From Kocuria palustris (lineage in GTDB: Bacteria; Actinomycetota; Actinomycetes; Actinomycetales; Micrococcaceae): a DNA stretch of 64,000 bases. Within the stretch, counting starts at the first letter, position 1; the number at the start of each line of letters is the position of its first letter. Where the stretch lies: contig NZ_JAFBCR010000001.1 of assembly GCF_016907795.1 (NCBI RefSeq), forward strand, positions 1,674,001 through 1,738,000. The letters are read 5' to 3'. Shown piece after piece: positions 1 to 8,697 of this stretch. A program made the translations under genes and the position numbers. The notes below the pieces were generated by a model. It saw nothing but the letters and a program-made list of their open reading frames with translations, ran no database searches and was not told the origin of the DNA.

Positions 1-529
1 CCGCTCCTCGATGGGCGGAGCCCGCACGTCGGCTCAGGTCTGCGCAGCTGAGGGTCAGCACGGCGGCGTGCACCGAGGCCAGTTCGAACTCGCGGGCCCG
101 GAAGAAGGTCCAGCACCAGCCGGCGTTCAGCGCGAGATTCACGGCCAGGGATCGACCCAGCCCGGCGCTGCGACGACTCAGCTGCCGGGACAGCGGGCGG
201 GAGCGCCGCGCGGGGACCCGCGGCCGCTGCGGCGGCACGAGCTCGTGCTCATCGGCCTGCGCTCGCTCGTGGTGCCGGGCGAGGTTCGTCAGCGCCAGCG
301 CCGACGTGCACGCGATGACCGTGTAGAGGCCCGTCCATACGATCGGGAACGCGACTCCCGGCGGCTGCCATGAGGGCTTGTCCAGCTGGGTGTACTCGGG
401 GGAGCGCACCGCCGGACCCGTGGCGAGCGAGCCGATCGCTGCCGTGGCGGTCACGGCGGCGCCGGTGGCCAGCAGCCGGGGTGCCAGGCGCGGTGCGCGC
501 CTGGAGCGGCTTCTGCGCAGGATCTGCAC
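1..529 (-). CDS. tspO: TspO/MBR family tryptophan-rich sensory protein (partial, C-terminus off the edge)
   Basis: Reading leftward from a GTG at 529, an open frame runs 176 codons to the window edge. It contains the family signatures: Y-x-x-L-x-K-P-S-W-Q-P-P-G followed by F-P-x-V-W-T-x-L-Y (about residues 46-66), and N-L-A-L-N-A-G-W-x-W-T-F-F (about 133-145). TspO proteins are five-helix membrane proteins that bind porphyrins and related ligands; the fifth helix is missing here because the window ends. A 30-40 residue charged, Arg/Pro-rich insertion lies between helices 2 and 3 and is longer than usual. A GGAGG lies just upstream, inside the last codons of the SMP-30 gene, whose stop is 3 bases before this start, so the two are probably co-translated. 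Confidence 0.82.
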   Translation of the reverse strand, partial: MQILRRSRSRRAPRLAPRLLATGAAVTATAAIGSLATGPAVRSPEYTQLDKPSWQPPGVAFPIVWTGLYTVIACTSALALTNLARHHERAQADEHELVPPQRPRVPARRSRPLSRQLSRRSAGLGRSLAVNLALNAGWCWTFFRAREFELASVHAAVLTLSCADLSRRAGSAHRGA

Positions 530-532
530 GGC

Positions 533-1396
533 TCAGCCTCCGAAGGCCAGCGGCTGCATGCCGCGCACGCCCGGCTCGACGGCGTAGATCGATCCGGCCG
601 CCGGCTCCTCGTCATCGGGGAGGTTCTCCCGCGACGTCGTGATGAACAGCCGGTCCAGGTCCGGGCCGCCGAAGGTGCAGGCGGTGATCTGGCGGACGGG
701 CAGCTCGATCACCTCGGTGAGCTCGCCCCCGGGGGAGTAGCGGTGCACGGCGCTGCCGCCGTTGAGCGCTGTCCATATGCCGCCCTCGGCATCCACGGTG
801 AGGCCGTCGGGGTGCCCCGCGTCCTCCGGGATCCGCACGAAGGCGCGGGGGTCGACGGGTCCGCGCTCCGGGTCGTGGTTGAAGACCGTGATCTGTCCCG
901 TGGGGGTGTCGTTCCAGTAGGCGAGGTCCCCGCCCGGGCTCCAGCCGATGCCGTTGGCGATGGTCGCGCCATCCCAGGCCGTCTGCGGCTCGGTGCCGGG
1001 CCCGTCCCAGCGGTAGACGCTCGAGGCGCCCTCGGTCTTCTCATAGGCCATGTCGCCCAGCCAGAGCCGGCCCTGGGGATCGCAGCCGCCCTCGTTCGTG
1101 CGCAGCCCGGAGTCCTCGAACAGGGTCACGATCTGCTCGAGATCCGAGAGATCCTCCTGGCGGGCCAGGCCGATGCCGTTCTCCAGCCCGACGACGGCGC
1201 CGCCGCCCACCCGCGGGCGCAGCATCGAGGCGATGCGGGAGGGGACCTCCAGGCGCTGGTGGCCGCCGTCGTCGATCTCGATGATCGCCCCGTGGAGCAT
1301 GTCCACGAACCTCAGGCGCCCGGTGGCCGCCCACCAGACAGGGCCCTCGGCGTGATGGGCGATCGAATCGGTGATGCGCTGTGCCTTGATGGTCAT
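533..1396 (-). CDS. SMP-30/gluconolactonase/LRE family protein
   Basis: A 287-residue six-bladed beta-propeller of the SMP-30/gluconolactonase family, which hydrolyses sugar lactones with one divalent metal. The expected metal and active-site residues are present: Glu17 (H-A-E-G-P-V-W), Asn101 (T-N-E-G-G), Asn148 (I-A-N-G-I-G-W-S-P) and Asp197 (H-P-D-G-L-T-V-D). Length matches the family and there is no signal peptide, so it is cytosolic. Substrate cannot be read from sequence; sugar-acid lactones are the usual guess. It is the first gene of a two-gene unit with the tspO gene that follows 3 bases after its stop. Confidence 0.85.
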   Translation of the reverse strand: MTIKAQRITDSIAHHAEGPVWWAATGRLRFVDMLHGAIIEIDDGGHQRLEVPSRIASMLRPRVGGGAVVGLENGIGLARQEDLSDLEQIVTLFEDSGLRTNEGGCDPQGRLWLGDMAYEKTEGASSVYRWDGPGTEPQTAWDGATIANGIGWSPGGDLAYWNDTPTGQITVFNHDPERGPVDPRAFVRIPEDAGHPDGLTVDAEGGIWTALNGGSAVHRYSPGGELTEVIELPVRQITACTFGGPDLDRLFITTSRENLPDDEEPAAGSIYAVEPGVRGMQPLAFGG

Positions 1397-1411
1397 GCTC
1401 CTCAGCGTAGG

Positions 1412-1449
1412 ACGCCGGGCCGGAGCCTGGGGAGGCTCCGGCCCGGCGT
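1412..1449 (-). terminator. Strong intrinsic-type hairpin after the SDR gene
   Basis: A perfect 16-base-pair stem (1412-1427 with 1434-1449) and a six-base loop lie between the SDR stop (1473) and the next gene's start (1396) on the minus strand. There is no clear U-tract, as is common in high-GC actinobacteria. Confidence 0.7.
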
Positions 1450-1472
1450 GGTCGTGCGGTGGCGTGTGCCGA

Positions 1473-2381
1473 TCAGGCGACGGGCGAGCCGCCGTTGACG
1501 TTGAGGACGTCGCCGGTGACGTAGCTGGACTCGGGGGAGGCCAGGTAGACGTAGGCCGGGGCGAGCTCGGTGGGCTGACCGGCGCGCCCGATCGTGGCCT
1601 GGCGGCCGAACGAGGTCAGCTGCTCCTCGTTCTTGTTGTCCGTGACCTGCAGCGGCGTCCAGATGGGGCCCGGAGCCACGGCGTTGACGCGGATGCCGCG
1701 CTCGACGAGCTGCTGTGCCAGGGCCTGGGTGAAGGCGTTGATGGCGCCGTTCGAGGACGCGTAGTCCACCAGGGTCTCCGAGGGCTTGTAGGCCTGCACG
1801 GAGGTGGTGTTGATGATCGACGAGCCCGCCGGCATCACGTTCAGCGCCGCCTGCGTGACGCGGAACATCGAGAACAGCTTGATGTCGAAGGTGTTCTCGA
1901 ACTGCTCGTCCGTGATCGCCTCGAGGCTCTCCCAGTGGTACTGGCGCCCGGCGTTGTTGACCAGGATGTCCAGGGCGCCGAGCTCATCGGCGACCTTGCC
2001 GGGCAGCTTGCGGGCGAAGTCCTTGTCGCGCAGGTCGCCGGGCAGCAGCAGGGCCTTGCGGCCGGCGCCCTCGATGACCTCCTTGACGTGCTGGGCGTCC
2101 TGCTCCTCCTCCGGGAGGTAGCTGATGGCCACGTTCGCTCCCTCGCGGGCGAAGGCGATCGCCACGGCGGCGCCGATGCCGGAGTCGCCGCCGGTGATCA
2201 GGGCCGTGCGGCCCTCCAGGCGCCCGGTGCCGCGGTAGGTCTCCTCGCCCAGATCGGCGCGGGGATTCAGGTCGCGGTCCAGGCCGGGGGCCTCCTGGGA
2301 CTGCACCGGCGGGTCGATCTGCACGTAGCGGGTCGTGGGGTTCTGGAAGGTGAGCTGGTCGTGCTTCTCGTTGTTCGTCAT
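1473..2381 (-). CDS. SDR family oxidoreductase, general-stress-protein-39-like, with altered YxxxK motif
   Basis: A 302-residue short-chain dehydrogenase of the GSP39/YdaD-like group, recognisable from the roughly 50-residue N-terminal extension before the Rossmann fold. The NAD(P) motif TGGDSGIG is at residues 63-70, NNAG at 142-145 and the catalytic Ser at about 194. The catalytic Tyr is present (Tyr207), but the position of the essential Lys in Y-x-x-x-K holds Asn211 (Y-A-S-S-N-G-A). In classical SDRs that Lys orients the cofactor and lowers the Tyr pKa, so activity may be changed or lost. The gene stands alone, followed by a strong hairpin. Family is secure; substrate is unknown. Confidence 0.85.
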   Translation of the reverse strand: MTNNEKHDQLTFQNPTTRYVQIDPPVQSQEAPGLDRDLNPRADLGEETYRGTGRLEGRTALITGGDSGIGAAVAIAFAREGANVAISYLPEEEQDAQHVKEVIEGAGRKALLLPGDLRDKDFARKLPGKVADELGALDILVNNAGRQYHWESLEAITDEQFENTFDIKLFSMFRVTQAALNVMPAGSSIINTTSVQAYKPSETLVDYASSNGAINAFTQALAQQLVERGIRVNAVAPGPIWTPLQVTDNKNEEQLTSFGRQATIGRAGQPTELAPAYVYLASPESSYVTGDVLNVNGGSPVA

Positions 2382-2477
2382 GCTTCGAGCCTAGAACATC
2401 AGCACCCTGACTGTCTGTGCGGGACCTGGTCCTGACCTGGCTGTTCGCTGACGGCGCGAACCCCCGTTGTGGTTGGC

Positions 2478-3596
2478 TCAGGGCCGTGTCATGGCGGGGC
2501 CTTCCGGTGCGGCGGATCCGCTCACGGCCAGCGGGTAGTCGGTGTAGCCGGCGGCGTCGTGCGTGTAGAAGGTGGAAGGGTCGGGTTCGTTGACCGGCAG
2601 GCCCTCGCGCCAGCGCTGCACCAGATCGGGGTTGGCGATCATGCTGCGGCCCACCACGGCTGCATCGCCGGCGCCGCTGTCCACGATCGCGCGCGAAGTC
2701 TCCAGATCGGTGATCTCCGCCCACCCGGTGTTCAGCAGGAGCGGGCCGTCGAACAGCTCGCGGACCAGGGCGACCGAGGGGTCCTGCGGATCCGCCACGA
2801 GCAGCGAGACATAGGACAGGCCCAGCCCGCCGATCTCCTGCAGCAGCGCGCGGTAGGTGGCCTCGGTCTCCTGCGGGTCGGTCTCCGCCGTGCCCTGCGC
2901 TCCGTTGCCCGGGGACAGGCGGATCGCAGTGCGATCGGCTCCGACCTCCTGGGCCACGGCGCGCACGACCTCCGCCACGAACGACGCCCGCGCCGCAGGC
3001 GTCCCGCCGTACCGGTCCGTGCGCTGATTCGACGCCGGAGCCAGGAACTGGTGCAGGAGATAGCCGTTGGCGCTGTGCAGCTCGATCAGATCCACCCCGG
3101 CGTCGACGGCCCGGCGTGCGGCGGCCGCGAACTCGTCGCGGACACCGGCCAGCTCCTCGGTGCTCAGCTCGCGGGGCACGGGGATCTCGTCCTTGCGCCC
3201 GTCCTGCAGGTGCAGGGAGGTGCCGGGGGCGATCGCGCTCGGGGCCACGGGCTGCTCGCCGCCGTTGATCTCCGGATGCGAGATGCGGCCACCGTGCATG
3301 ACCTGCATGGACAGCCGCCCGCCCTCGGCATGCACCGCCTCGGCCACGCGCTTCCACCCGGCGGCGTGGGCGTCGTTGGCGATGCCGGCCTGGCCCGGGT
3401 AGGACCGCCCGACGGCTGCGGGGAAGGTGCCCTCCGTGGTGATCAGGCCCGCCGAGGCGCGCTGGGCGTAGTACTCGACGTTCAGGTCCGACGGCGTGCC
3501 GTCGGCCTGAGCGCGCAGGCGGGTCAGCGGTGCCATGACCACGCGGTTGGGGATCTCGAGAGCTCCCAGGGTCAGCTGGTCGAACAGATCGGGCAT
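2478..3596 (-). CDS. Alkene reductase, Old Yellow Enzyme family (NemA-like)
   Basis: A 372-residue FMN-dependent TIM-barrel ene-reductase. It opens with the typical L-F-x-x-x-x-L-G-x-x-x-x-x-N-R-V-x-M-A-P-L-T-R. It has the His/Asn substrate-binding pair (H-S-A-N-G-Y-L-L-H-Q-F-L) and the C-terminal FMN-phosphate motif (V-V-G-R-S-M-I-A-N-P-D-L). Such enzymes reduce activated C=C bonds of enones, nitroesters and related electrophiles with NAD(P)H. I chose the ATG at 3596 because GAGGAG lies seven bases upstream and homology begins here; an in-frame ATG at 3671 would overlap the VWA gene. It lies 71 bases after the VWA gene and may be read from the same transcript. Confidence 0.87.
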   Translation of the reverse strand: MPDLFDQLTLGALEIPNRVVMAPLTRLRAQADGTPSDLNVEYYAQRASAGLITTEGTFPAAVGRSYPGQAGIANDAHAAGWKRVAEAVHAEGGRLSMQVMHGGRISHPEINGGEQPVAPSAIAPGTSLHLQDGRKDEIPVPRELSTEELAGVRDEFAAAARRAVDAGVDLIELHSANGYLLHQFLAPASNQRTDRYGGTPAARASFVAEVVRAVAQEVGADRTAIRLSPGNGAQGTAETDPQETEATYRALLQEIGGLGLSYVSLLVADPQDPSVALVRELFDGPLLLNTGWAEITDLETSRAIVDSGAGDAAVVGRSMIANPDLVQRWREGLPVNEPDPSTFYTHDAAGYTDYPLAVSGSAAPEGPAMTRP

Positions 3597-3667
3597 GAGC
3601 GGCCTCCTCGGCGGCGGGACGGAACTGTTCGGTTCAAGACAGGACGAGCCCGACATATTCCGTCGCT

Positions 3668-5641
3668 TCATTCCCCGCCCTTGGACGAGAGGTACTCGTC
3701 CAGCACCGCCGAGCCGAGCTCCTCGGGATCCACGGCCACCACGCGGCCGTCGGCCCGGCGGGCCATGGCGTTGAGGAAGCGGCTCAGGCCGGGGTCGTCG
3801 CCGAGCTGGAAGAACGTGGTGTGCGCCCCGGTGCGGGTGACGCGGTCCAGCTCGGAGACGGTCGCCTGAAGCGTGGGGGTGGAGGTGGGCCAGTCGAAGT
3901 GAGCGTCGCCGCTGGGCAGCAGGTGCGCGGTGGGCTCACCGTCGGTGACGATCAGCAGGATCGGCTGCATCGACGGGTGCCGGCGGAAGAACCTGCCCGC
4001 CAGCAGCAGGCCGTGATGCAGATTGGTGCCCTGCTCGTGCACCGGCGGCATGGCGGTCAGCTCGTTCTCGTCCAGGGTGCGGGCCCATCGTCCGAACGAG
4101 ATCAGTTCGAGGGAATCGCCCCGGAACCGGGTGCTGATCAGGTGATGCAGGGCCAGGGCGGTCTGCTTCATGGGCAGCCACCGGCCCTCGGCTGCCATGG
4201 AGAACGACGTGTCCACGAGCAGCGCCACCGCCGCCTGAGTGCGGTCCTCGGTCTCCTGGACCTCGACATCCTCCACACGCAGGCGCATGCCGCGGGACGG
4301 ATCGCCGCCCTCCCCGACGGTGCGCTGGATCGCGTTGGTGATCGTGCGGGTCACATCCCAGGACTCCAGGTCCCCGAACTGCCAGGCCCGAGTGGAGCCG
4401 GTGAGCTCTCCCGAGGCGCCGGTGCGGCGGGTGTCCCGTGAGCCGGGGCGGCCGGAGAGCTGCTCGGCGGTGTCGCGCAGCAGCGCCCGCCCGAGCTGGC
4501 GCACCGCGCGCGGGGAGAGCCGCAGCGCGCCGTCCGATCCGCGGTGCAGCAGCCCGGAGTCGCGCAGGGCCTTCTCGAGCTCGCTGAGCGTGCGGGCATC
4601 CACGGCGGCGTCCTGCCCGAGCTGGCGGCCCAGGGCGTCGAGGTCGATGTCATCCAGGGCCGCGCCCTGATGGCTCTGGGAGAGCTGATCGGCCAGGGCA
4701 TCCAGGTCCGCGATGTCCTGCAGCACCCCGGTGCCGTCGCCGAGTCCCAGGCCCTCCTGGCCCTCGAAGCGCTCGGAGCCGCTCCAGTCCTCGCCGGGGC
4801 GCAGGGCCTGGAGGTTGGCGTCGAGCTGAGAGAGCTGCTCCATGAGCTGCGGGGAGCCGAAGGCCTGGGCCGACAGCTCCATGAGCTCCTGGCGCTGCTC
4901 CGGCGTCATGGAGTTCATCATGCGCGCGGCCGCCGCCGAGCGCTGGGCCAGGGCGTCGATCAGCTCGTCGATGTCCTGCGGATCCTCCGGGAAGTGCTCC
5001 CCGTGCTCCTCCATGAACTGCTCGAAGTCCTCAGGGGTGTCCTCCCCGCGGGCGTGCTTGGCCAGCAGCTCGTTGAGATCGGCGAGCATCTGCGAGATCG
5101 CCTGGCGGTCCTCCTCCGTGGCGCCCTCCAGGGCCTGCTTCATGCCGGCGAAGCGCTGATCCAGCACCTCGCGGCCGAGCTTGTCCTTGATCTGCTCATA
5201 GGTCTGCCGTGCCTGCTGAGAGGCCCAGTCGTAGTCCGCCAGCTCGGACACGGCCGCGGCCGTGGACGACGGCAGTGCACCGAGCTGCATCTCCCGCAGC
5301 TGCCGGTCCGTGGGATCCATGCGGGCGTCACGCAGCAGCTGCTCGCGCTCCAGCCGCACGGCCTGCTCGAGCAGGCTCTTCACCTCATCGAGCGTGCCGC
5401 CCAGGCTGTGCTTGCCGAGCAGCTCGCGGCGGCGCTGGTTCACCCGCCGGGAGAGGTCGTCCAGGCCGCGCTGGCCGCGACCGCCTCGGCGCAGGAACTC
5501 GCGCAGGGCATCCTGCGGAGAGTACCCCTCCATGACATCGCGGCCGATCGCGTCCAGGGCCTCCGTGAGGTCCGGCGGCGGCGCCAGGGGATCGGGTCCC
5601 CCGCGATAGCGGCCGTAGCGGCTGTTGCGATACGCAGGCAC
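3668..5641 (-). CDS. VWA domain protein, partner of the adjacent MoxR-type AAA+ ATPase
   Basis: A 657-residue protein. The first 450 residues are helical and rich in Gln, Glu and Leu; the C-terminal 200 form a von Willebrand A domain. The metal-binding MIDAS is complete: D-T-S-F-S at 477-481, Thr539 (Q-G-T-N-L) and Asp567 (V-T-D-G-E-P). MoxR/ChlI-type ATPases work with such VWA proteins as chaperone-like machines that insert metals or activate client enzymes. The start is GTG with GAAGG upstream. The ATPase gene lies 69 bases upstream on the same strand, so the pair is probably one operon. No client enzyme is obvious nearby. Confidence 0.82.
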   Translation of the reverse strand: MPAYRNSRYGRYRGGPDPLAPPPDLTEALDAIGRDVMEGYSPQDALREFLRRGGRGQRGLDDLSRRVNQRRRELLGKHSLGGTLDEVKSLLEQAVRLEREQLLRDARMDPTDRQLREMQLGALPSSTAAAVSELADYDWASQQARQTYEQIKDKLGREVLDQRFAGMKQALEGATEEDRQAISQMLADLNELLAKHARGEDTPEDFEQFMEEHGEHFPEDPQDIDELIDALAQRSAAAARMMNSMTPEQRQELMELSAQAFGSPQLMEQLSQLDANLQALRPGEDWSGSERFEGQEGLGLGDGTGVLQDIADLDALADQLSQSHQGAALDDIDLDALGRQLGQDAAVDARTLSELEKALRDSGLLHRGSDGALRLSPRAVRQLGRALLRDTAEQLSGRPGSRDTRRTGASGELTGSTRAWQFGDLESWDVTRTITNAIQRTVGEGGDPSRGMRLRVEDVEVQETEDRTQAAVALLVDTSFSMAAEGRWLPMKQTALALHHLISTRFRGDSLELISFGRWARTLDENELTAMPPVHEQGTNLHHGLLLAGRFFRRHPSMQPILLIVTDGEPTAHLLPSGDAHFDWPTSTPTLQATVSELDRVTRTGAHTTFFQLGDDPGLSRFLNAMARRADGRVVAVDPEELGSAVLDEYLSSKGGE

Positions 5642-5710
5642 TGCGCACCTTCTTTCCGTGGTGCAGGGACGATGAGCGCGGACCCGGTCAGCGGCGCCGG
5701 GAGCCCTTGC

Positions 5711-7105
5711 TCAGCCGTAGATGGTGCCGTCGTCGTCGGCGTCCTTGGAGATCTTCTGCGCCAGGAACAGCCACTCGAGGGCCAGCTCGACGGCCGCGGC
5801 GCGCTCGCCGGCGGACTCGGCGCCGAAGGCCTGGGCGATCCGGTCGTAGAGGTCCTGGCTCTCCTCCGGCAGCTCGGGCAGCTCCTCCAGCAGCTCGTGG
5901 GCGGGGATGTCCGCACCGGTGGTCACGGTGACGGTCCCGTCCAGGGCCTCGATCAGGGGATCCAGGTCCACTCCGCGCAGCCGTGCCGCCAGGGTCTCGG
6001 CGGTGGCCCGGCGCAGCAGGTGGTCCAGGACGGCCTGCTCGCGGCCCTCCTCCCCGGCCTCGAACTCGATCTTGCCGGCCAGCACGTCCACGGCGGCGTC
6101 GATGTCCACGAGCCGTGCGACGGCGGCGTCCTCCCGGTACACCGTGGCTCGGCGCAGGGCTGCCGCGGCCGTGGTCTCCGCACCGGCGATCGAGAAGCGG
6201 GCCGAGACTCCGGAGCGCTGATCCACGGCCGGCGACTCGCGCAGCAGCCGGGTGTAGCGCGCCAGGATCTCCAGCAGGGCCTCGGGGACCTCGGCGACCA
6301 GGTCGGCCTCCTGCGAGATCACGGCCATCTCGTCCGCGAGCTCGATCGGGTAGTGGGTGCGGATCTCCGCGCCGAAGCGGTCCTGCAGCGGCGTGATGAT
6401 CCGCCCGCGGTTGGTGTAGTCCTCCGGGTTGGCCGAGGCCACGACCAGCACGTCCAGGGGCAGGCGCAGGACGTAGCCGCGGATCTGGACGTCGCGCTCC
6501 TCCATGACATTGAGCATGGCGACCTGGATGCGCTCGGCCAGATCGGGAAGCTCGTTGATGGCCACGATGCCGCGGTGGGCGCGGGGGATCAGGCCGTAGT
6601 GGATGGTCTCCGGATCGCCCAGGCGGCGGCCCTCGGCCACGCGCACGGGGTCGACGTCGCCGATGAGGTCCGCGACCGACGTGTCCGGGGTGGCCAGCTT
6701 CTCCACGTAGCGCTCGTCGCGGTGTCGCCAGATGATGGGCAGGGAGTCGCCCTCGGCGGCGATGCGGGTCCGGGAGGCGTCGGTGATCGGATCCAGCGGG
6801 TGCTCGTGCAGCTCCGAGCCCTCGATCTCCGGGGACCATTCGTCCAGCAGGCCCACCATGGTGCGCAGCAGACGGGTCTTGCCCTGTCCGCGCTCGCCGA
6901 GCAGGACGATGTCGTGCCCGGCGATCAGGGCGCGCTCGACCTGCGGCAGGACCGTGCGGCTCAGGCCGTGCAGACCGGGCCAGGGGTCGCGGTCCTCCGC
7001 CAGGGCGTCGAGCAGGTTGGCCCGCAGCTCCTCACGCAGGGTGCGGACAGGGAGATCGGCGGCGCGCAGCTCGCCCAGGGTGCTGATGTCAGGGTGATCG
7101 GTCAC
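5711..7105 (-). CDS. MoxR/ChlI-like AAA+ ATPase
   Basis: A 464-residue AAA+ protein related to magnesium chelatase subunit I and MoxR ATPases. Walker A is GERGQGKT at residues 70-77. Walker B reads G-I-V-A-I-N-E-L-P-D-L (179-189), with Asn where the usual Asp would be; from memory this INELPDL form is normal in this actinobacterial subfamily. The M-L-N-V-M-E-E-R-D-V-Q-I-R-G-Y segment after it matches the ChlI lid region. It should act as the motor for the VWA protein encoded just downstream. The start is GTG at 7105, divergent from the phosphatase at 7236. Confidence 0.84.
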   Translation of the reverse strand: MTDHPDISTLGELRAADLPVRTLREELRANLLDALAEDRDPWPGLHGLSRTVLPQVERALIAGHDIVLLGERGQGKTRLLRTMVGLLDEWSPEIEGSELHEHPLDPITDASRTRIAAEGDSLPIIWRHRDERYVEKLATPDTSVADLIGDVDPVRVAEGRRLGDPETIHYGLIPRAHRGIVAINELPDLAERIQVAMLNVMEERDVQIRGYVLRLPLDVLVVASANPEDYTNRGRIITPLQDRFGAEIRTHYPIELADEMAVISQEADLVAEVPEALLEILARYTRLLRESPAVDQRSGVSARFSIAGAETTAAAALRRATVYREDAAVARLVDIDAAVDVLAGKIEFEAGEEGREQAVLDHLLRRATAETLAARLRGVDLDPLIEALDGTVTVTTGADIPAHELLEELPELPEESQDLYDRIAQAFGAESAGERAAAVELALEWLFLAQKISKDADDDGTIYG

Positions 7106-7235
7106 ACCTTCACGCTAGCCTTGCACCGCGACAGCACAAGTGGCCTGGCAGTACCCGGCTGGGTGCTTTCGCGCTGAGCGCACTCGGTGCCTCCGCCCCT
7201 CTTCCGCAGTCGGCCGCGGGCGGTACGGTGAGCGC

Positions 7236-7907
7236 GTGAGCGACAGACAGACCGAGACCGACAGTTCCCAGACCTCCGCCGAGCGCCCCACGCTGATCCT
7301 GCTGGTCCGCCACGGACTCACCCCCACCACGGGAAAGGTCCTGCCGGGTCGTGCACCGGGGCTGCACCTGTCCGAGAAGGGCCTGGCCCAGGCCGAGCGG
7401 CTGGCCGAGCGCTTCCAGGGCCTGAGCGTCGACGCCCTGTACACCTCCCCGCTGGAGCGCACGCGAGAGACCGCCGAGCCGATCGAGAAGGCCACGGGCC
7501 TCACTGCGGAGGCGCAGACCGACCTGCTCGAGTGCGACTTCGGCGAGTGGACCGGCGAGAAGCTCAAGCACCTGGCAGAGCTGCCCGAGTGGAACGCCGT
7601 GCAGCAGGCTCCTTCGACCTTCCGCTTCCCGGATGGGGAGAGCTTCGCGGAAATGCAGTATCGGATGGTCGAGGGCATCCAGCGCCTCCGGGACCGGCAC
7701 CCGGGTCAGACGGTCGTGTGCTTCTCCCACGCGGATCCGATCAAGGTGCTGCTCAACCACGCGCTGGGTTCCCACCTGGATCACTTCCAGCGCATCTCCG
7801 TGGACCCCTGCTCCGTCTCGGCGATCTCATATATGCCGGGACAGGCACCTTCGGTTCTGCGCATGAACACGACCGACGGCTTCCTGTCCGACCTGCTCTC
7901 GGACTGA
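7236..7907 (+). CDS. Histidine phosphatase family protein, MSMEG_4193 type
   Basis: A 223-residue phosphoglycerate-mutase-like phosphatase. The catalytic L-L-V-R-H-G-L-T lies near residue 24, the second histidine is in C-F-S-H-A-D, and a central acidic L-E-C-D-F-G-E-W fits the MSMEG_4193 subgroup. I chose the GTG at 7236 because the longer in-frame start at 7140 would overlap the divergent ATPase promoter and adds unconserved residues. In many actinobacteria this gene travels with a DUF3090 gene, an SCO1664-type gene and mshC; only the SCO1664 partner, 10 bases downstream, is present here. Substrate is unknown. Confidence 0.82.
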   Translation: MSDRQTETDSSQTSAERPTLILLVRHGLTPTTGKVLPGRAPGLHLSEKGLAQAERLAERFQGLSVDALYTSPLERTRETAEPIEKATGLTAEAQTDLLECDFGEWTGEKLKHLAELPEWNAVQQAPSTFRFPDGESFAEMQYRMVEGIQRLRDRHPGQTVVCFSHADPIKVLLNHALGSHLDHFQRISVDPCSVSAISYMPGQAPSVLRMNTTDGFLSDLLSD

Positions 7908-7917
7908 TCCCCCTCCC

Positions 7918-8622
7918 ATGAGCGCTGACGAGCACGTCCTGCAGCACGGGGAGATCGAGCTCGTGGGCCTGTTCCGCGAGTCCTCCAACTCCGCGCTGCT
8001 CGTGGACGTGACCGACGACGACGGCCGCACCGTCCGCGGCGTCTACAAGGCGGAGGAGGGGGAGAAGCCCCTGCGCGACTTCCCGCCGCGCATCTACCGC
8101 CGGGAGCGGGCAGCCTACGTGCTGTCCGAGGCCCTGGGTTGGGGGCTGATCCCCACCACGGTGCTGCGCGAGGAGGGGCCGTTCGGCCCCGGGTCGATCC
8201 AGCGCTTCGTGGACCACGATCCGCAGGAGCACTACTTCACGCTCTACGACTCCCATCCCGAGACGCACGACGATCTGCGGCGGATGGCGGTCTTCGACGT
8301 CATCGCCAACAACACCGATCGCAAGGGCGGCCACGTCCTGCACGGCGCCGACGGCCGCATCTGGGGGATCGATCAGGGGCTGTGCTTCTCGGCCCCGGAC
8401 AAGCTGCGCACCGTGATCTGGGAGTTCGCCGGCGAGCCCGTGCCGGAGGGGCTGCTCGAGGACCTGGCTCCACTGGCCGAGCAGCTGCCCGACGAGCTCG
8501 AGGACCTGCTCTTCCCGGTCGAGCAGATGGCGCTGCAGCTGCGGGTGCAGATGCTGCTGGCTGAGCCGTACCTGCCGTTCGATGAGACCGGTGGATATCG
8601 GATCCCCTGGCCGCCGCTGTAA
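7918..8622 (+). CDS. SCO1664 family protein (PI3/4-kinase-like fold)
   Basis: A 234-residue protein of an actinobacterial family distantly resembling phosphatidylinositol 3/4-kinases. Visible kinase-like motifs are V-Y-K-A-E-E-G (possible ATP lysine), F-D-V-I-A-N-N-T-D-R-K-G-G-H (catalytic-loop-like) and I-W-G-I-D-Q-G-L-C-F (metal-binding-like). It follows the histidine phosphatase by 10 bases and is very likely co-transcribed with it. The ribosome binding site is weak, which suggests translational coupling. The biological role is not established; a kinase working opposite the neighbouring phosphatase is speculation. Confidence 0.78.
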   Translation: MSADEHVLQHGEIELVGLFRESSNSALLVDVTDDDGRTVRGVYKAEEGEKPLRDFPPRIYRRERAAYVLSEALGWGLIPTTVLREEGPFGPGSIQRFVDHDPQEHYFTLYDSHPETHDDLRRMAVFDVIANNTDRKGGHVLHGADGRIWGIDQGLCFSAPDKLRTVIWEFAGEPVPEGLLEDLAPLAEQLPDELEDLLFPVEQMALQLRVQMLLAEPYLPFDETGGYRIPWPPL

Positions 8623-8697
8623 GGCCCGTCGTCCCGGGCGCTGAGCTGGCATGCTGGGGGGCAGGAATGCTTGCCCGCCTCAGCACAGGAGACCCCA

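Noticed and set aside
2478-3671. The ATG at 3671 as start of the Old Yellow Enzyme.
   Set aside because: It would overlap the VWA gene's stop, adds 25 unconserved residues, and lacks a ribosome binding site; 3596 has a good one.
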